A program made the translations under genes and the position numbers. This document shows, piece by piece, positions 8,270-17,629 of a stretch of DNA of 64,000 bases (position 1 is the first letter of the stretch; each line of letters begins with the position of its first letter). This stretch comes from Labedella endophytica (GTDB lineage: Bacteria > Actinomycetota > Actinomycetes > Actinomycetales > Microbacteriaceae): positions 1,302,001 through 1,366,000 of the forward strand of contig NZ_RZGZ01000002.1 in the NCBI RefSeq assembly GCF_003990045.1, read 5' to 3'. A model generated the notes under the pieces. The model was given only the letters and a program-made list of their open reading frames with translations, was not told the origin of the DNA and did not search any database.

Positions 8270-11200
8270 TCAGGCCTGTGCGCGTCTCCGCATGATCAGC
8301 ACCGCGGCACCTGCCATGAGCAGCAAGAGCGCGAGGGCCGCGATCGGAGCGACCGTGGCACCGGTGACCGCGAGGCCGCCGTCATCATTGCCCGAACCGT
8401 CACCTGAGCCGTTGCCGGATCCGTCACCGGAGCCGCCATCGTCGCCGGGGGTGCCCGGCGTGCCCGGGTCGCCGTCGGCCGCGAGCACCGTGATGGTGTC
8501 CCAGCCGAGCACGGCGTTGTCGGCGTCAGTCACGGCGATGATGTGCTCGCCGGCCGTCGCGTCGAGCGGGATGGTCGCGGTGACCGTTCCCGCCGCCGAG
8601 ACCTGCTGCCAGTCGGCGATGAGGGTCGGAGCGGAGTACATCCACACCGCCACCCAGTCGCCGGCGTACTCGGTGCCGACGAAGGCCGTGATCTCGTCTC
8701 CCGGGTTCACCACGTCGGGGGCGACGGAGATGTCACCCTCGGCGTCGGCCGGCAGGTCGTCCGAGTCCACGCCGACGGGCGGCGTGGTGGGCTTACCCGG
8801 CTCCGGCTGCGGCTCCTCCGCGGCGTTCACCGAGACGGGGACGCGGAACGTCGTGCCCGACGGCTGCGCCGTGAGGACGATCTCGCTCGCCGCGGCCGCA
8901 TCGGCGGGCACCGTGAGCGACACCGAGGCCGCACCGTTCGCGACGGTGATCGGGTCGAACGAAGCATCCGTTCCGGCCCACTCCGCGGACAGCGAGGTGT
9001 TCACCGGGCTGCCGAGCGACGTGAGGTCGAGCGACGAGACGTCGAACGTGACCGTGGAGCCGGGCTCCACGACGTCGGTCGGCGCGTTCGTGACCGACAC
9101 GCTCTTGCGGTCGAACTCCGGGCTGAGGCCCGGGTTCGCCTCGAGGTAGGAGATCCACGCGTCGCGGTCGATGAGACCTGAATCGCGGGTGTCCTTGCCC
9201 TTCTCACCGAAGACCCGGAAGTTGTCGCCGCCCTGGAGGAGGAAGCTGAACGATCCGATCCGGTAGTCCTGGCTGGCGACGATCGGCTCGCCGTCGACCC
9301 AGATCCCCGTGATGCGGTCGCCCTGAGCACGGGCCGCGTCGTACGTGTACTCCACGTTGTCCGACAGGCCGAGCTTGAGGAACGGACGCGACGGGATCGT
9401 GCCGTCTGCGTTGGTCTGCCACTGCTGCTCGAGAGCCGCCTTGAAGTTGGCGCCCGTCAGGGTCGTCGTGTACAGGTTGTTGAGGAACGGGAGCACCGCG
9501 TTGGCCTCGGAATAGGTGATCGTGCCGTCCGGGGCGTAGATGAGCTCCCCGCGCAGACCTCCCGAGTTGACGACGCCGATCTCGGCGCCGCCTCGCTCGT
9601 CCGAGGACAGAATGGACTGCAGCGCGTCGGCGACGGTGTTGCCGAGCGTCGACTCGCTCGCGCGGTCGTCTCGCGTGCCGCCGGTCCACTTGCCGTCCAC
9701 GTAGGACCCGCCGCCGAAGGCGGTGGTGATGTCGGCCGTGACCGATCCCTTGGGCTGGTTGCCGATGACCGCTGCCTCGGCGAGTGCCGCGTCGACGATC
9801 GCCTTGACCTCCGCCACGCGGGGATACGTCGCGACGAGGACGTCGTCCGCCACCGTCGTGCGAGGAACGTTCTTCGCCACGTAGGACTGGACCTCGCCCG
9901 TCGCCGGGTCGAGGGTCAGGACCACGTTGCCGATGAACTCGCCGTAGTTGCCGGTCTGGAGCACCGGACGGGTCTCCCCCTCGACACCCGGGATGGGAGC
10001 GTCCCACGCGTACTGCTTGTGCGTGTGACCCGTGAAGATGACGTCGACGGCAGCCGAGGTCTTCGTGACGATGTCGGTGAACACGCCGTCCTCGGCGATC
10101 TCCTCCTCGAGCGTGGCGCCATCGGGCGTGCCCGCACCGGCTCCCTCGTGGTAGTTCGCGACGATCACGTCGGCCTCGCCGTTGGCGGCGTCACCGTCCG
10201 TGAGCTCGCCGGCCACACGGTTGACCGCCTCGACAGGGTCGCCGAAGTCGAGCGTCGCCACGTTCGCGGGCGACACGAGCGTCGGCGTCTCCTCCGTGAC
10301 GGTACCGATGAAGGCGACCGTGAGGCCGTCGATCTCCGCGAGCGTGTACTCCTGGAGCGCGGGGTTCGTGGTGCCCTTCTCGTAGACGTTGGCGCCCAGG
10401 TAGTCCCAGTCCGCCTCGGTCTCGATGCGGTCCGTGAGGTCAGCGAAGCCCTGGTCGAACTCGTGGTTGCCCACGGCGCTCGCGATGAGCTCGAGCGTGT
10501 TGAGCACGTCGATCGTGGGTTGGTCGTTCTGCGACGACGACGCGAAGACGGAAGCCCCCACGTTGTCGCCGGAGGAGACGAACATCGAGTTGTCGTCGCC
10601 GTACTCCGCCTTGAGCTGCTCGATGGTTCCCGCGAACTTCACCGTGTTGGCATCGATGCGACCGTGGAAGTCGTTGATGTCGATGAGGTTGAGTTCGACC
10701 GGCAGGGCCTCGGCGGAGTAGCCGACGAGGACCGGGTCGTGGTCGCTCGAGCGGTAGACGCTCTCGTCGTAGAAGTCCGTCGCGTTGTAGTTGTAGCGGC
10801 TGTACTCCTTCGCGATCGACTCGCCCGAGTTGATGTTCCAGATGTCGACGCCGGTGATCTTGGCGTCGGCGGCCGGGGAGGCGTAGATGTGGTCGAGCGA
10901 TCCGCTCTGCCCGCTGAACGAGTAGCTGTACTCACCCGTCTTGGACCCCTGGTCGACGTAGCCGGCATCCATGAGAACGACCGACGGGTCCTCCATCGTG
11001 TAGGCGTTGAAGTCGCCGATGAGGAAGACCTCGTCGGTGCCCAGCTCGGCCCGCAGGTCGGAGGAGAACTCGACAAGGGCCTCGGCCTGCGCGACGCGGG
11101 AGGCGTTGGAACCGCCCTGACCGTCGTTCTGGTCGGCGTCCGCGCCGGAGCCGGAGCCCTTGGACTTGAAGTGGTTGACGATGGCGATGAACGTGCCATC

Positions 11201-13246
11201 GGCGTCCGTGACCTGGAACTCCTGGGCGAGCGGCTGACGCGCGTTGTTGAACGCGGCGTCGAGCAGCACGCTCGAGTCGCCGACCGGCTGGACGTCCGCC
11301 TGCTTGTAGATGAACGCGTTGCGGATGACGTCCTGGGCGTCGACGGAGGGGAGCTCCGACGCGTCCGGTGAGGGCACGAACGCCCAGACGTCGCTGCCGG
11401 CGGCCTCGTTGAGGGCGTCGACGAGGATCGAGAGGGATTCGTCGCGGTCGGCGCCGAACTTCACGGAGTTCTCGATCTCCTCGAGGGAGACGACCTCGGC
11501 ACCGAGACCGTTGATCGCCGCGACGATCTTCGCCTCCTGGCGCTCGAGGTCTTCGTCCTCGGCCGCACCGCGCGCGTCGCAGCCCGAGTTGACCGTGACG
11601 GGGTCGCCGGCGCGGTCGGTGTAGAACGTGCAACCGTTCAGCTCGTCACCCGTGGTGGTGAAGTAGTTGAGCACGTTGAAGCTGGCGATCTGGATGTCGC
11701 CGCCCACCGCGTCGGGTGCCGTCGGGCGCACGTCGCTGAAGGCGGCGGGGAGCTCGTCCTCGGCCGTGAGCTGCGTGGTCGGCTGGAACTTCCAGGTGTT
11801 GTTGCGGTAGTCGATGATCACCGGCTCGGTGAACTCGACGGCCGATCCCACCGTGATGGAGTCGTCCTGCGTGAGGTACGGCAGCGGGATCGCCTTGTTG
11901 GTGTCGCCACCGAGGAAGTTGATCGAGGCACCGTCGTCGAGGGTCACACCGCGGGCAGCGTTCGCCGCGACGGCCGCCGTGTACTCGGCGGAACCGGGGC
12001 GCGCGATCTCGGTGGGGGTGATGAGCGGGGTGTCGCCTGCGGCGAGCCCGATCTCCGCGTACTGGTTGGTGGAGTACGTGTTGCTCACGGTGAAGGCGCC
12101 CTCGGGAGCGAGGAGCATGCCCTCGAGCGCTTCGCGCTGCGAGGCTTCCGTGGGGTACGAGACGGCGGCGGCGACCGGGGCCTCCGCAGCGGTGTCGAGC
12201 ACGGTGAGGCCCGCGGCCGTCGGCACGACGACCTGCGTGAGTCCGTTGAACTCGCTCGCCGTCCCCGTCACCTGGACGTGGTCGCCGACGGCGACGGATC
12301 CCACGGTGGCGGCGGAGTAGACGAAGACGGCGTCGGACGCGGTCTGCGCGCCGAGCTCGATGTCGCCGCCCGTTCCCGGCGTCTGGATGTAGTAGCCGTT
12401 GAAGCCGCCCGCGGGGTACGCGGCGGTGACGACGCCCGTGGTCGTCACGGTCTGACCCGCGAGGGGCGTCTCCGTGCCGGTGCCCTGGATGGCGGCGATC
12501 GTGATCGGCTCGCCCGGCTCGACGGGCTCCTCCGGCTCCGGCTCGCCCGGTTCCTCGGGCTCCTCCGGTGCGGTGCCCGCAGCATTCGTGGGCGTGGGGG
12601 CTCCCGCGACGAAGTCGGCGGCGTTGCTGTCCGTGTCGGCGCCGGCGGTGCGGGCGATCGACGTCGTCACGGACGCGGCGGGAGCGGCAGCCGTCTCGAA
12701 GGTTTTCGACGTGCCGTAGCCGACGAGGTCGACGATCGCGTCGTTGCCGACGATCGAACCCGTGGGCGGTGCGGTGAGCACCGTGGCCTGGTCGGCGAGG
12801 AAGATCGTGCCTCCCGCTCCCGCGAACGACATGTTGCCCGGCAGGGTGGCGTCGGCGGCGGGCAGAGCGGCTCCGGCCGAGCCGTTCGACGTGCCCTGCA
12901 CGAGGTAGTAGCCACCGGCTGCAACGGAGCCGCTGAGCGCGTAGACGCCCGAGGGGTTCGCATCGCCAGCGGCTGAGCGGTACTGGATCGACATCCCGTC
13001 GAGCGAGATGGCGGCGTCGGTGGGGTTGTACAGCTCCACGAACTTGTGGGTGTACGCAGCCCCGTTGCTGCCTCCGTTCAGGAAGGCCTCGCTGATGACG
13101 ACATCGCTGCCGTCGACGGCGGCTGATGCCGGGGCCGCCACCCCGATGAAGGGAGCCGCGACGAGCGCGCCCCCCAGAAGCGTCGCGAGACCGGCTCTGG
13201 CGGTGTGAATACCGCCCGGTCTCGTGGCTGATTGTGACAAGAGCAT
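8270..13246 (-). CDS. Cell-wall-anchored ExeM/NucH-type endonuclease fused to 5'-nucleotidase
   Basis: 1658 residues in one exported chain. Signal peptide about 1-42 (cut after APASA); lamin-tail-like domain about 47-220 (VVISEAFLNGG, KFVELYNPT); OB-fold region about 240-370; endonuclease/exonuclease/phosphatase domain about 515-840 (ASFNVLNY, SLEEIENS, LIGDFNAYT, SSDHDPV); metallophosphoesterase about 845-1130 (DINDFHGR, SSGDNVG, AVGNHEFDQG, FTGHTHKQY); 5'-nucleotidase C-domain about 1170-1380; Ig-like stalk about 1530-1600; Gly/Asp linker; LAVTG near 1620, hydrophobic helix, RRRAQA. It should cut DNA and free phosphate from nucleotides at the cell surface. GAGGAG touches the ATG; a TTG two codons on (13240) has better spacing, so the exact start is open. 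Confidence 0.93.
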   Translation of the reverse strand: MLLSQSATRPGGIHTARAGLATLLGGALVAAPFIGVAAPASAAVDGSDVVISEAFLNGGSNGAAYTHKFVELYNPTDAAISLDGMSIQYRSAAGDANPSGVYALSGSVAAGGYYLVQGTSNGSAGAALPAADATLPGNMSFAGAGGTIFLADQATVLTAPPTGSIVGNDAIVDLVGYGTSKTFETAAAPAASVTTSIARTAGADTDSNAADFVAGAPTPTNAAGTAPEEPEEPGEPEPEEPVEPGEPITIAAIQGTGTETPLAGQTVTTTGVVTAAYPAGGFNGYYIQTPGTGGDIELGAQTASDAVFVYSAATVGSVAVGDHVQVTGTASEFNGLTQVVVPTAAGLTVLDTAAEAPVAAAVSYPTEASQREALEGMLLAPEGAFTVSNTYSTNQYAEIGLAAGDTPLITPTEIARPGSAEYTAAVAANAARGVTLDDGASINFLGGDTNKAIPLPYLTQDDSITVGSAVEFTEPVIIDYRNNTWKFQPTTQLTAEDELPAAFSDVRPTAPDAVGGDIQIASFNVLNYFTTTGDELNGCTFYTDRAGDPVTVNSGCDARGAAEDEDLERQEAKIVAAINGLGAEVVSLEEIENSVKFGADRDESLSILVDALNEAAGSDVWAFVPSPDASELPSVDAQDVIRNAFIYKQADVQPVGDSSVLLDAAFNNARQPLAQEFQVTDADGTFIAIVNHFKSKGSGSGADADQNDGQGGSNASRVAQAEALVEFSSDLRAELGTDEVFLIGDFNAYTMEDPSVVLMDAGYVDQGSKTGEYSYSFSGQSGSLDHIYASPAADAKITGVDIWNINSGESIAKEYSRYNYNATDFYDESVYRSSDHDPVLVGYSAEALPVELNLIDINDFHGRIDANTVKFAGTIEQLKAEYGDDNSMFVSSGDNVGASVFASSSQNDQPTIDVLNTLELIASAVGNHEFDQGFADLTDRIETEADWDYLGANVYEKGTTNPALQEYTLAEIDGLTVAFIGTVTEETPTLVSPANVATLDFGDPVEAVNRVAGELTDGDAANGEADVIVANYHEGAGAGTPDGATLEEEIAEDGVFTDIVTKTSAAVDVIFTGHTHKQYAWDAPIPGVEGETRPVLQTGNYGEFIGNVVLTLDPATGEVQSYVAKNVPRTTVADDVLVATYPRVAEVKAIVDAALAEAAVIGNQPKGSVTADITTAFGGGSYVDGKWTGGTRDDRASESTLGNTVADALQSILSSDERGGAEIGVVNSGGLRGELIYAPDGTITYSEANAVLPFLNNLYTTTLTGANFKAALEQQWQTNADGTIPSRPFLKLGLSDNVEYTYDAARAQGDRITGIWVDGEPIVASQDYRIGSFSFLLQGGDNFRVFGEKGKDTRDSGLIDRDAWISYLEANPGLSPEFDRKSVSVTNAPTDVVEPGSTVTFDVSSLDLTSLGSPVNTSLSAEWAGTDASFDPITVANGAASVSLTVPADAAAASEIVLTAQPSGTTFRVPVSVNAAEEPQPEPGKPTTPPVGVDSDDLPADAEGDISVAPDVVNPGDEITAFVGTEYAGDWVAVWMYSAPTLIADWQQVSAAGTVTATIPLDATAGEHIIAVTDADNAVLGWDTITVLAADGDPGTPGTPGDDGGSGDGSGNGSGDGSGNDDGGLAVTGATVAPIAALALLLLMAGAAVLIMRRRAQA

Positions 13247-13423
13247 CTCCTCATAGAACGTCGCACGCGGACCCTTTCACGCTACGTGCGGCCTCCGACG
13301 TTCAGAAGGTCGGGAGGTTTCGAGCAGGTGAACTCTCGTGAAGTGAGAGCGGTCGGTTCGGTTGTCGGAGGATCATCCGAACGGTGGACGCGTCGTCCGA
13401 GCCGCACACGTAACGTCTGGAAG

Positions 13424-14230
13424 GTGCGCCCCCTCTCCCGTCTCGCCCTCGCCGCCGGGGTCACGCTGGTCCTGTGCGCCGTCGCCGGCGTCATCGGCGT
13501 CGTCTCACTCCTCAATCCGCCGAGTCCGACGACCCGGATCACGAGCGACGACGGGTCCGAGATCACCCTCGACTGGCGGGACTACCCCGCATTCGCCGAT
13601 CCGTCGCTCGACCCGCAGGACGTCCTCGACGCCCCTCGAGCGGGCGACGTCGCCGCGGTCGTCTCCGAGCAGATCGACGAGCTGAGCACCGGGCTCACCC
13701 CAGCGCTCCCGGGTGTCGGGTGGAATCCAGCCGATCCGGACGCTCCGATCCTCTTCCCTGCGGACGGGAACGGCTACGGCGGCGAATCGCTGCATCTCGG
13801 CTACAACGTGACCGCATCCACGACCGGCACGCTGCCGGAGGGCCACGACTGGAACGCGCTGACCGACGCCCTCGCGGGGGAGCTCTCCGCCCTCGGGTAT
13901 GCCGATGTCGTCTGGGATTTCGACCGCGCACCGTATCCGGGCCAGACCCGTTCGGAGCACGAGGACGAGGTCGTCTCCCAACACGGGTCGCTCGACCCGG
14001 ACGAGATGTGGATGTGGTCCGGCATGGCCCAGCAGGGCAGCCTCTGGGTCATGATCACGATCTGGGACGAGCGCCGCGGAGCACCCGAGGACGCCTGGCC
14101 GGAGGAGACGACCGGTCTCGACCTCCTCTTCGGCGGTACCGTGATCTCCCAGGACGACGAGGCAGCGTACGCCGACGGGGTCGCACCGTTCGAGGGACTC
14201 GCGCGCCCGGACTCGACCAGTTCGGACTGA
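13424..14230 (+). CDS. Hypothetical membrane-anchored or secreted protein
   Basis: 268 residues from GTG 13424. A TAACGT hexamer ends 7 bases before it, the local leaderless pattern; earlier in-frame GTGs at 13286 and 13328 would only add an arginine-rich leader. The N-terminus is basic, then one hydrophobic helix (about 8-30, LALAAGVTLVLCAVAGVIGVVSLL), then an acidic extracytoplasmic domain rich in Asp, Trp and Pro with one long soluble fold. I do not recognise the family. It lies head to head with the nuclease gene and 143 bp before the PAP2 phosphatase. Confidence 0.7.
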   Translation: MRPLSRLALAAGVTLVLCAVAGVIGVVSLLNPPSPTTRITSDDGSEITLDWRDYPAFADPSLDPQDVLDAPRAGDVAAVVSEQIDELSTGLTPALPGVGWNPADPDAPILFPADGNGYGGESLHLGYNVTASTTGTLPEGHDWNALTDALAGELSALGYADVVWDFDRAPYPGQTRSEHEDEVVSQHGSLDPDEMWMWSGMAQQGSLWVMITIWDERRGAPEDAWPEETTGLDLLFGGTVISQDDEAAYADGVAPFEGLARPDSTSSD

Positions 14231-14240
14231 CCACTCCGCC

Positions 14241-14273
14241 CCGCACCCGCCGTGCACCCTCCGTTCACCCGAG
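14241..14273 (+). promoter_or_regulatory. PHO-box-like 11-bp direct repeats upstream of the PAP2 phosphatase
   Basis: Three abutting 11-bp units: CCGCACCCGCC (14241-14251), GTGCACCCTCC (14252-14262), GTTCACCCGAG (14263-14273). The last two fit the actinobacterial PhoP direct-repeat pattern G(G/T)TCAYYY. A TATCGT hexamer at 14301-14306 lies 27 bases downstream, putting the repeats at the -35 position expected for an activator. Confidence 0.65.
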
Positions 14274-14373
14274 GTCTCCGATCCGGACACCGCTCGTCCG
14301 TATCGTCGCTCCGGGCCAGAAGCCCACGTGGCCCCGCCCCGGGCCGCGACGCCGAACGAGGGACATCACCGAC

Positions 14374-16455
14374 GTGACGACATCCAGAACCCGGCGGATC
14401 TCCCGCCGCCGCTCCACGCTCACCGCGGGCGCCGCCGCCGCGGCGACCGCGGCCATCCTCCTGGGGGGCGCCGCCGTGCCCGTCCAGGCGGCCGAGGAGG
14501 ACGCGATCGCGCCCCGGCCCGGCTCTTATGGGTTCTATGTGGACACCTACCTGAACAACACGAGCGCCCTCGCGACGCCCGACACGAACCCGTCGATCGG
14601 CCTGCTCTCGCAGATGCTCGAGTACTGGCAGCCCGGCCCCACCTGGGACACCGGAACCGCCCTCGTGCCCGACGTACTCGACGCCAACATCGACACGAGT
14701 ATCGAGATCACGCGGACGCGCACCGACGCAGGAGCGACGGACGCGTACCTCATCGACCGGCGGAATCAGAACTACTCCGCGATCGACGGCCTCGGCCCGT
14801 ACGCGGACGCCTTCCGCTCCGCGAGCAACGCCGGCACGACGATCCCCGACGCGATCCCCGCCGACGCCACGAGCGTGAAGTACGACGACGCCGGCAACAG
14901 CAACGGAACGTGGGCCGACGCGGTCTCCGAGGTCGGTTCCGTCGTCTCCCTCGTGAACACGATCCGCGGCAGCTACGCCACGTCGAACAACGCGAAGAAC
15001 TACTACGGCTACCCGCGTCCGTTCCGCTGGAGCGAGGACGTCTCCGTCCTCCCCACCCTCGAGCCCGTGAAGAAGCCCGTCGAGGAGGCCGCGAGCGACA
15101 ACGGCTACCCGAGCGGCCACACCAACGCCGGCTACCTCGCGTCCTACGCCCTCGCCTACGCCTTCCCCGAGCAGTACGCCGACCTGCTGGCGAACGCCTC
15201 GGACATCGGCAACAGCCGGATCGTGGCCGGGATGCACTCCCCCGCCGACGTCATCGGCGGGCGGATCCTCGCGACAGCGATCGCCGCGGCCGTGCTGAAC
15301 GACCCGGCGTACGCCGCCCTCCTCGACGAGGCCCGCACGGAGGCGCTCGAGCTCCTCGCCGCGCAGCCGACCACGACCTCGACGGCCGCCGTGGACGAGG
15401 AGGCGACCATCGCCCGCCTCACCTACGGGCTGCCCCGCGTCGGCGACACGACGCTCCCCGTGGTCGTCCCGAAGGGCGCCGAGGCTCTCCTGCAGACGCG
15501 AATGCCGTACCTCTCCGCCGACCAGCGCCGCTGGGTCCTGCAGAGCACGGGCCTCGAGTCCGGCTACGCGCTCCTCGACGACGCCGAGGGCTGGGGCCGG
15601 TTGAACCTCGCGCTCGCGGTGCAGGGTTACGGCGCGTTCGACACCGACGTGGTCGTGGACATGGACGCGGCCGACGGCGGCTTCAGTGCCGCGGACGCGT
15701 GGATCAACGACATCGACGGCGACGGCTCGCTCACGAAGCAGGGCTCCGGCGTGCTCACGCTCTCCGGCGACAACACCTACCTCGGCGGCACGATCGTCGA
15801 CGGTGGCTCCCTCGTCGCGACGTCGGCGACGGCCCTGGGTGACGGTTCGGTCGCGGCCGCCGACGGCCTCCTCGCGGAGACGGTCGACGGAACGCTCGCG
15901 ATCACGGGCGACTACGCGCAGTCCGACGCAGGTGAGCTCTCGCTCACGGTCGAGGACGGCTCGCCGCTCGCGATCGCCGGCGAGGCCACCTTCGGCGGGC
16001 GGCTCTCCGTCGCCTTCGCCGAGGGTGCCGCTCCCGCGGACGACGTCGTGCTCGCCACCTACGGCTCGCTCGCGGCGTCCCGCTTCACGTCGGTCGACGT
16101 CGACAGCCTGCCCGCCGGCTACGAGCCCGAGCTGCAGTACCGCGACGGCGCGCTCCACCTCGTGAACGCCGCGGCCGAGGGTGCCGAGCCCCAGCCGGGC
16201 GATGGCGGCGGCGACGACGGCGAGCCCGGAACCGGCACCCCCGGTGAGGGCGAGCCGGGCAACGGAGACGGTGGGAACGACGCGGGCGAGGGATCGGACG
16301 ACGGTACCGGATCGGGCGACGCCGAGGCGGGCGATGACCTCGCCGTCACGGGCGCGACCGACCCGTCCGTGCTCATCCTCGGCGCGGGAACGCTGCTCGT
16401 CGCGGGAGCCGTCGTGCTCCTCATCGCACGCCGACGTCGCAGCGGAGACGTGTAG
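14374..16455 (+). CDS. Cell-wall-anchored PAP2-family acid phosphatase
   Basis: 693 residues from GTG 14374, with GAGGG 11 bases upstream. Twin-arginine-like basic start (SRTRRISRRRS) and signal peptide to about 41 (VPVQA). The PAP2 catalytic set is visible: KNYYGYPRPF, PSGHTNAGY and SRIVAGMHSPADVIGG, the form seen in class A acid phosphatases. After about residue 440 comes an autotransporter-associated beta-strand motif (GSGVLTLSGDNTYLGGTIVDGGSL), then a Gly/Glu/Pro linker, LAVTG near 660, a hydrophobic helix and RRRRSGDV. It should hydrolyse phosphomonoesters on the cell wall. PHO-like repeats precede it and a strong hairpin follows. Confidence 0.92.
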   Translation: MTTSRTRRISRRRSTLTAGAAAAATAAILLGGAAVPVQAAEEDAIAPRPGSYGFYVDTYLNNTSALATPDTNPSIGLLSQMLEYWQPGPTWDTGTALVPDVLDANIDTSIEITRTRTDAGATDAYLIDRRNQNYSAIDGLGPYADAFRSASNAGTTIPDAIPADATSVKYDDAGNSNGTWADAVSEVGSVVSLVNTIRGSYATSNNAKNYYGYPRPFRWSEDVSVLPTLEPVKKPVEEAASDNGYPSGHTNAGYLASYALAYAFPEQYADLLANASDIGNSRIVAGMHSPADVIGGRILATAIAAAVLNDPAYAALLDEARTEALELLAAQPTTTSTAAVDEEATIARLTYGLPRVGDTTLPVVVPKGAEALLQTRMPYLSADQRRWVLQSTGLESGYALLDDAEGWGRLNLALAVQGYGAFDTDVVVDMDAADGGFSAADAWINDIDGDGSLTKQGSGVLTLSGDNTYLGGTIVDGGSLVATSATALGDGSVAAADGLLAETVDGTLAITGDYAQSDAGELSLTVEDGSPLAIAGEATFGGRLSVAFAEGAAPADDVVLATYGSLAASRFTSVDVDSLPAGYEPELQYRDGALHLVNAAAEGAEPQPGDGGGDDGEPGTGTPGEGEPGNGDGGNDAGEGSDDGTGSGDAEAGDDLAVTGATDPSVLILGAGTLLVAGAVVLLIARRRRSGDV

Positions 16456-16470
16456 TCGTCACGCACGCGT

Positions 16471-16510
16471 GACAGCGGGGGCGGGCCGACGACGGCCCGC
16501 CCCCGCTGTC
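16471..16510 (+). terminator. Terminator of the PAP2 phosphatase gene
   Basis: A 17-bp GC stem (16471-16487 with 16494-16510; left arm starts GACAGCGGGGGCGGG) around a 6-base loop, 15 bp after the stop codon. Confidence 0.9.
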
Positions 16511-16587
16511 GGTTCCGGGCATTCTCCCGCTCCGTGGCCGGCCGTCCACAGGTGCGGAATTCGAGAGCATCACCTGCATCGGCGAGC

Positions 16588-16606
16588 TATACAATCGCAT
16601 ATACAA
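16588..16606 (+). promoter_or_regulatory. TATACAA direct repeats before vapBC
   Basis: TATACAA occurs at 16588-16594 and 16600-16606, 12 bp apart, in an otherwise GC-rich region and 16-35 bp before the vapB start. They could be the -10 region and an autoregulatory operator of the toxin-antitoxin operon. Confidence 0.5.
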
Positions 16607-16622
16607 GACGAAGGGGGCGACC

Positions 16623-16847
16623 ATGACCGTGACATCGATTGACATCGACCAAGCCGAGCTCAAACTCGCCAAAGAGGTGGCCGGAACCGCGACGGCTCGC
16701 GAGACCGTCGATCTCGCCCTCCGAACCCTCATCGCCGTTCGTCGTCAACCGGCCGCCGTCGAGCGCCTGATCGGTACGACGTTCGAGCCCGACCAGATCG
16801 ATGCCCCGACGATCACTCCGTCGACGGCGCCCGAGTCGGACGCGTGA
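16623..16847 (+). CDS. vapB: VapB-type antitoxin
   Basis: 74 residues from ATG 16623, with AAGGGGG 5 bases upstream. The N-terminal half (SIDIDQAELKLAKEVAGTATARETVDLALRTLI) is a ribbon-helix-helix style DNA-binding and dimerisation region. The C-terminus is Pro/Thr-rich and disordered, as expected for the part that wraps the toxin. It overlaps vapC by 4 bp (GTGA), so the two are translationally coupled. It should neutralise VapC and repress the operon. Confidence 0.85.
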   Translation: MTVTSIDIDQAELKLAKEVAGTATARETVDLALRTLIAVRRQPAAVERLIGTTFEPDQIDAPTITPSTAPESDA

Positions 16848-17248
16848 CGACCTACCTCGTCGACAACAGCATCTGGCACAAGGCTGCACGGAGCGAGTCG
16901 ATCGCGACACGACTTCGCGCCATCTCTCCCCACCACCTCATCATCACGTGCCCGCCTCAAGTCCTCGAATACTGCCATTCAGCCCGGTCCCCACAAGAGT
17001 ACGAGGAGTTCCGGACGACGATGGAGCAATTACTGCCCGCGTTCATCCACCCGACGATGGACGATGCTCTGGATATCCAGCAGGCACTGTGGAACACCGG
17101 AATGGTGCGGGCGGCCGGCACTTTCGACTGCCTCATTGCGGCCTACGCGACGGTCAATGACGCCGTCGTCCTGAACAGCGACCATGACTTCGGCTACATC
17201 GAGTCCGCCACGGGCGGGAGAGTTCGCCAGGAATACGTGCCTGAGTAG
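16844..17248 (+). CDS. vapC: VapC-type PIN-domain ribonuclease toxin
   Basis: 134 residues from GTG 16844. PIN-domain acidic residues are visible: Asp7 in TYLVDNSIW, a Glu in PPQVLEYCHS, Asp in GTFDCLIAAYA and Asp in LNSDHDF. These coordinate magnesium for cleavage of tRNA or rRNA. Length and the NSDHDF ending match the family. Translation is coupled to vapB by the GTGA overlap. Confidence 0.9.
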   Translation: MTTYLVDNSIWHKAARSESIATRLRAISPHHLIITCPPQVLEYCHSARSPQEYEEFRTTMEQLLPAFIHPTMDDALDIQQALWNTGMVRAAGTFDCLIAAYATVNDAVVLNSDHDFGYIESATGGRVRQEYVPE

Positions 17249-17281
17249 TTCAGCACCGCCGCGGCGCGGCGCGATCATTGC

Positions 17282-17584
17282 CTACTCGTCGCCGCGCGAC
17301 GGTGCACGCCGCTCGTGAACGGACAGTTCCAGGTCGATGAAGGCGCCGATCATGGCCCGATACGTGCGTTCGACGACCTCCGGGTCGGCCCCCGCCTCGT
17401 CTGCGAGGGTTCGAACCTTATCGACAACCTGCTCCACGCGACCGGGCGCCCGAACCGCATGCCGATCGACCTTCATCAGGCCCGCCTCGACGACGCTGCG
17501 CTGCCGTTGCGCGATCAGCCGCACGATGTCGCGGTCAACCGCGTCGATCTCGGCACGCACGTCGTCGATTCCCCGGTCCGTCAT
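17282..17584 (-). CDS. Chorismate mutase (AroQ class)
   Basis: 100 residues. DDVRAEIDAVDRDIVRLIAQRQ and the following K-x-D-R segment are the AroQ helical signature; an R-x-x-Q-V helix and TYRAMIGAFIDLEL complete the three-helix pattern. It converts chorismate to prephenate for Phe and Tyr synthesis. ATG 17584 is preceded by TAGGCT with a 7-base spacer and no ribosome site, so it is probably leaderless. It sits between two toxin-antitoxin operons. Confidence 0.9.
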   Translation of the reverse strand: MTDRGIDDVRAEIDAVDRDIVRLIAQRQRSVVEAGLMKVDRHAVRAPGRVEQVVDKVRTLADEAGADPEVVERTYRAMIGAFIDLELSVHERRAPSRGDE

Positions 17585-17629
17585 GACGCCGAGCCTACCG
17601 AGACGGATGTCGCCTGCCGGAAGGCCGCG

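Noticed and set aside
13310-13350. GTGAA repeats upstream of the nuclease as a third PHO box
   Set aside because: The steps are 10 and 5 bp instead of 11, so the match to a PhoP site is poor.
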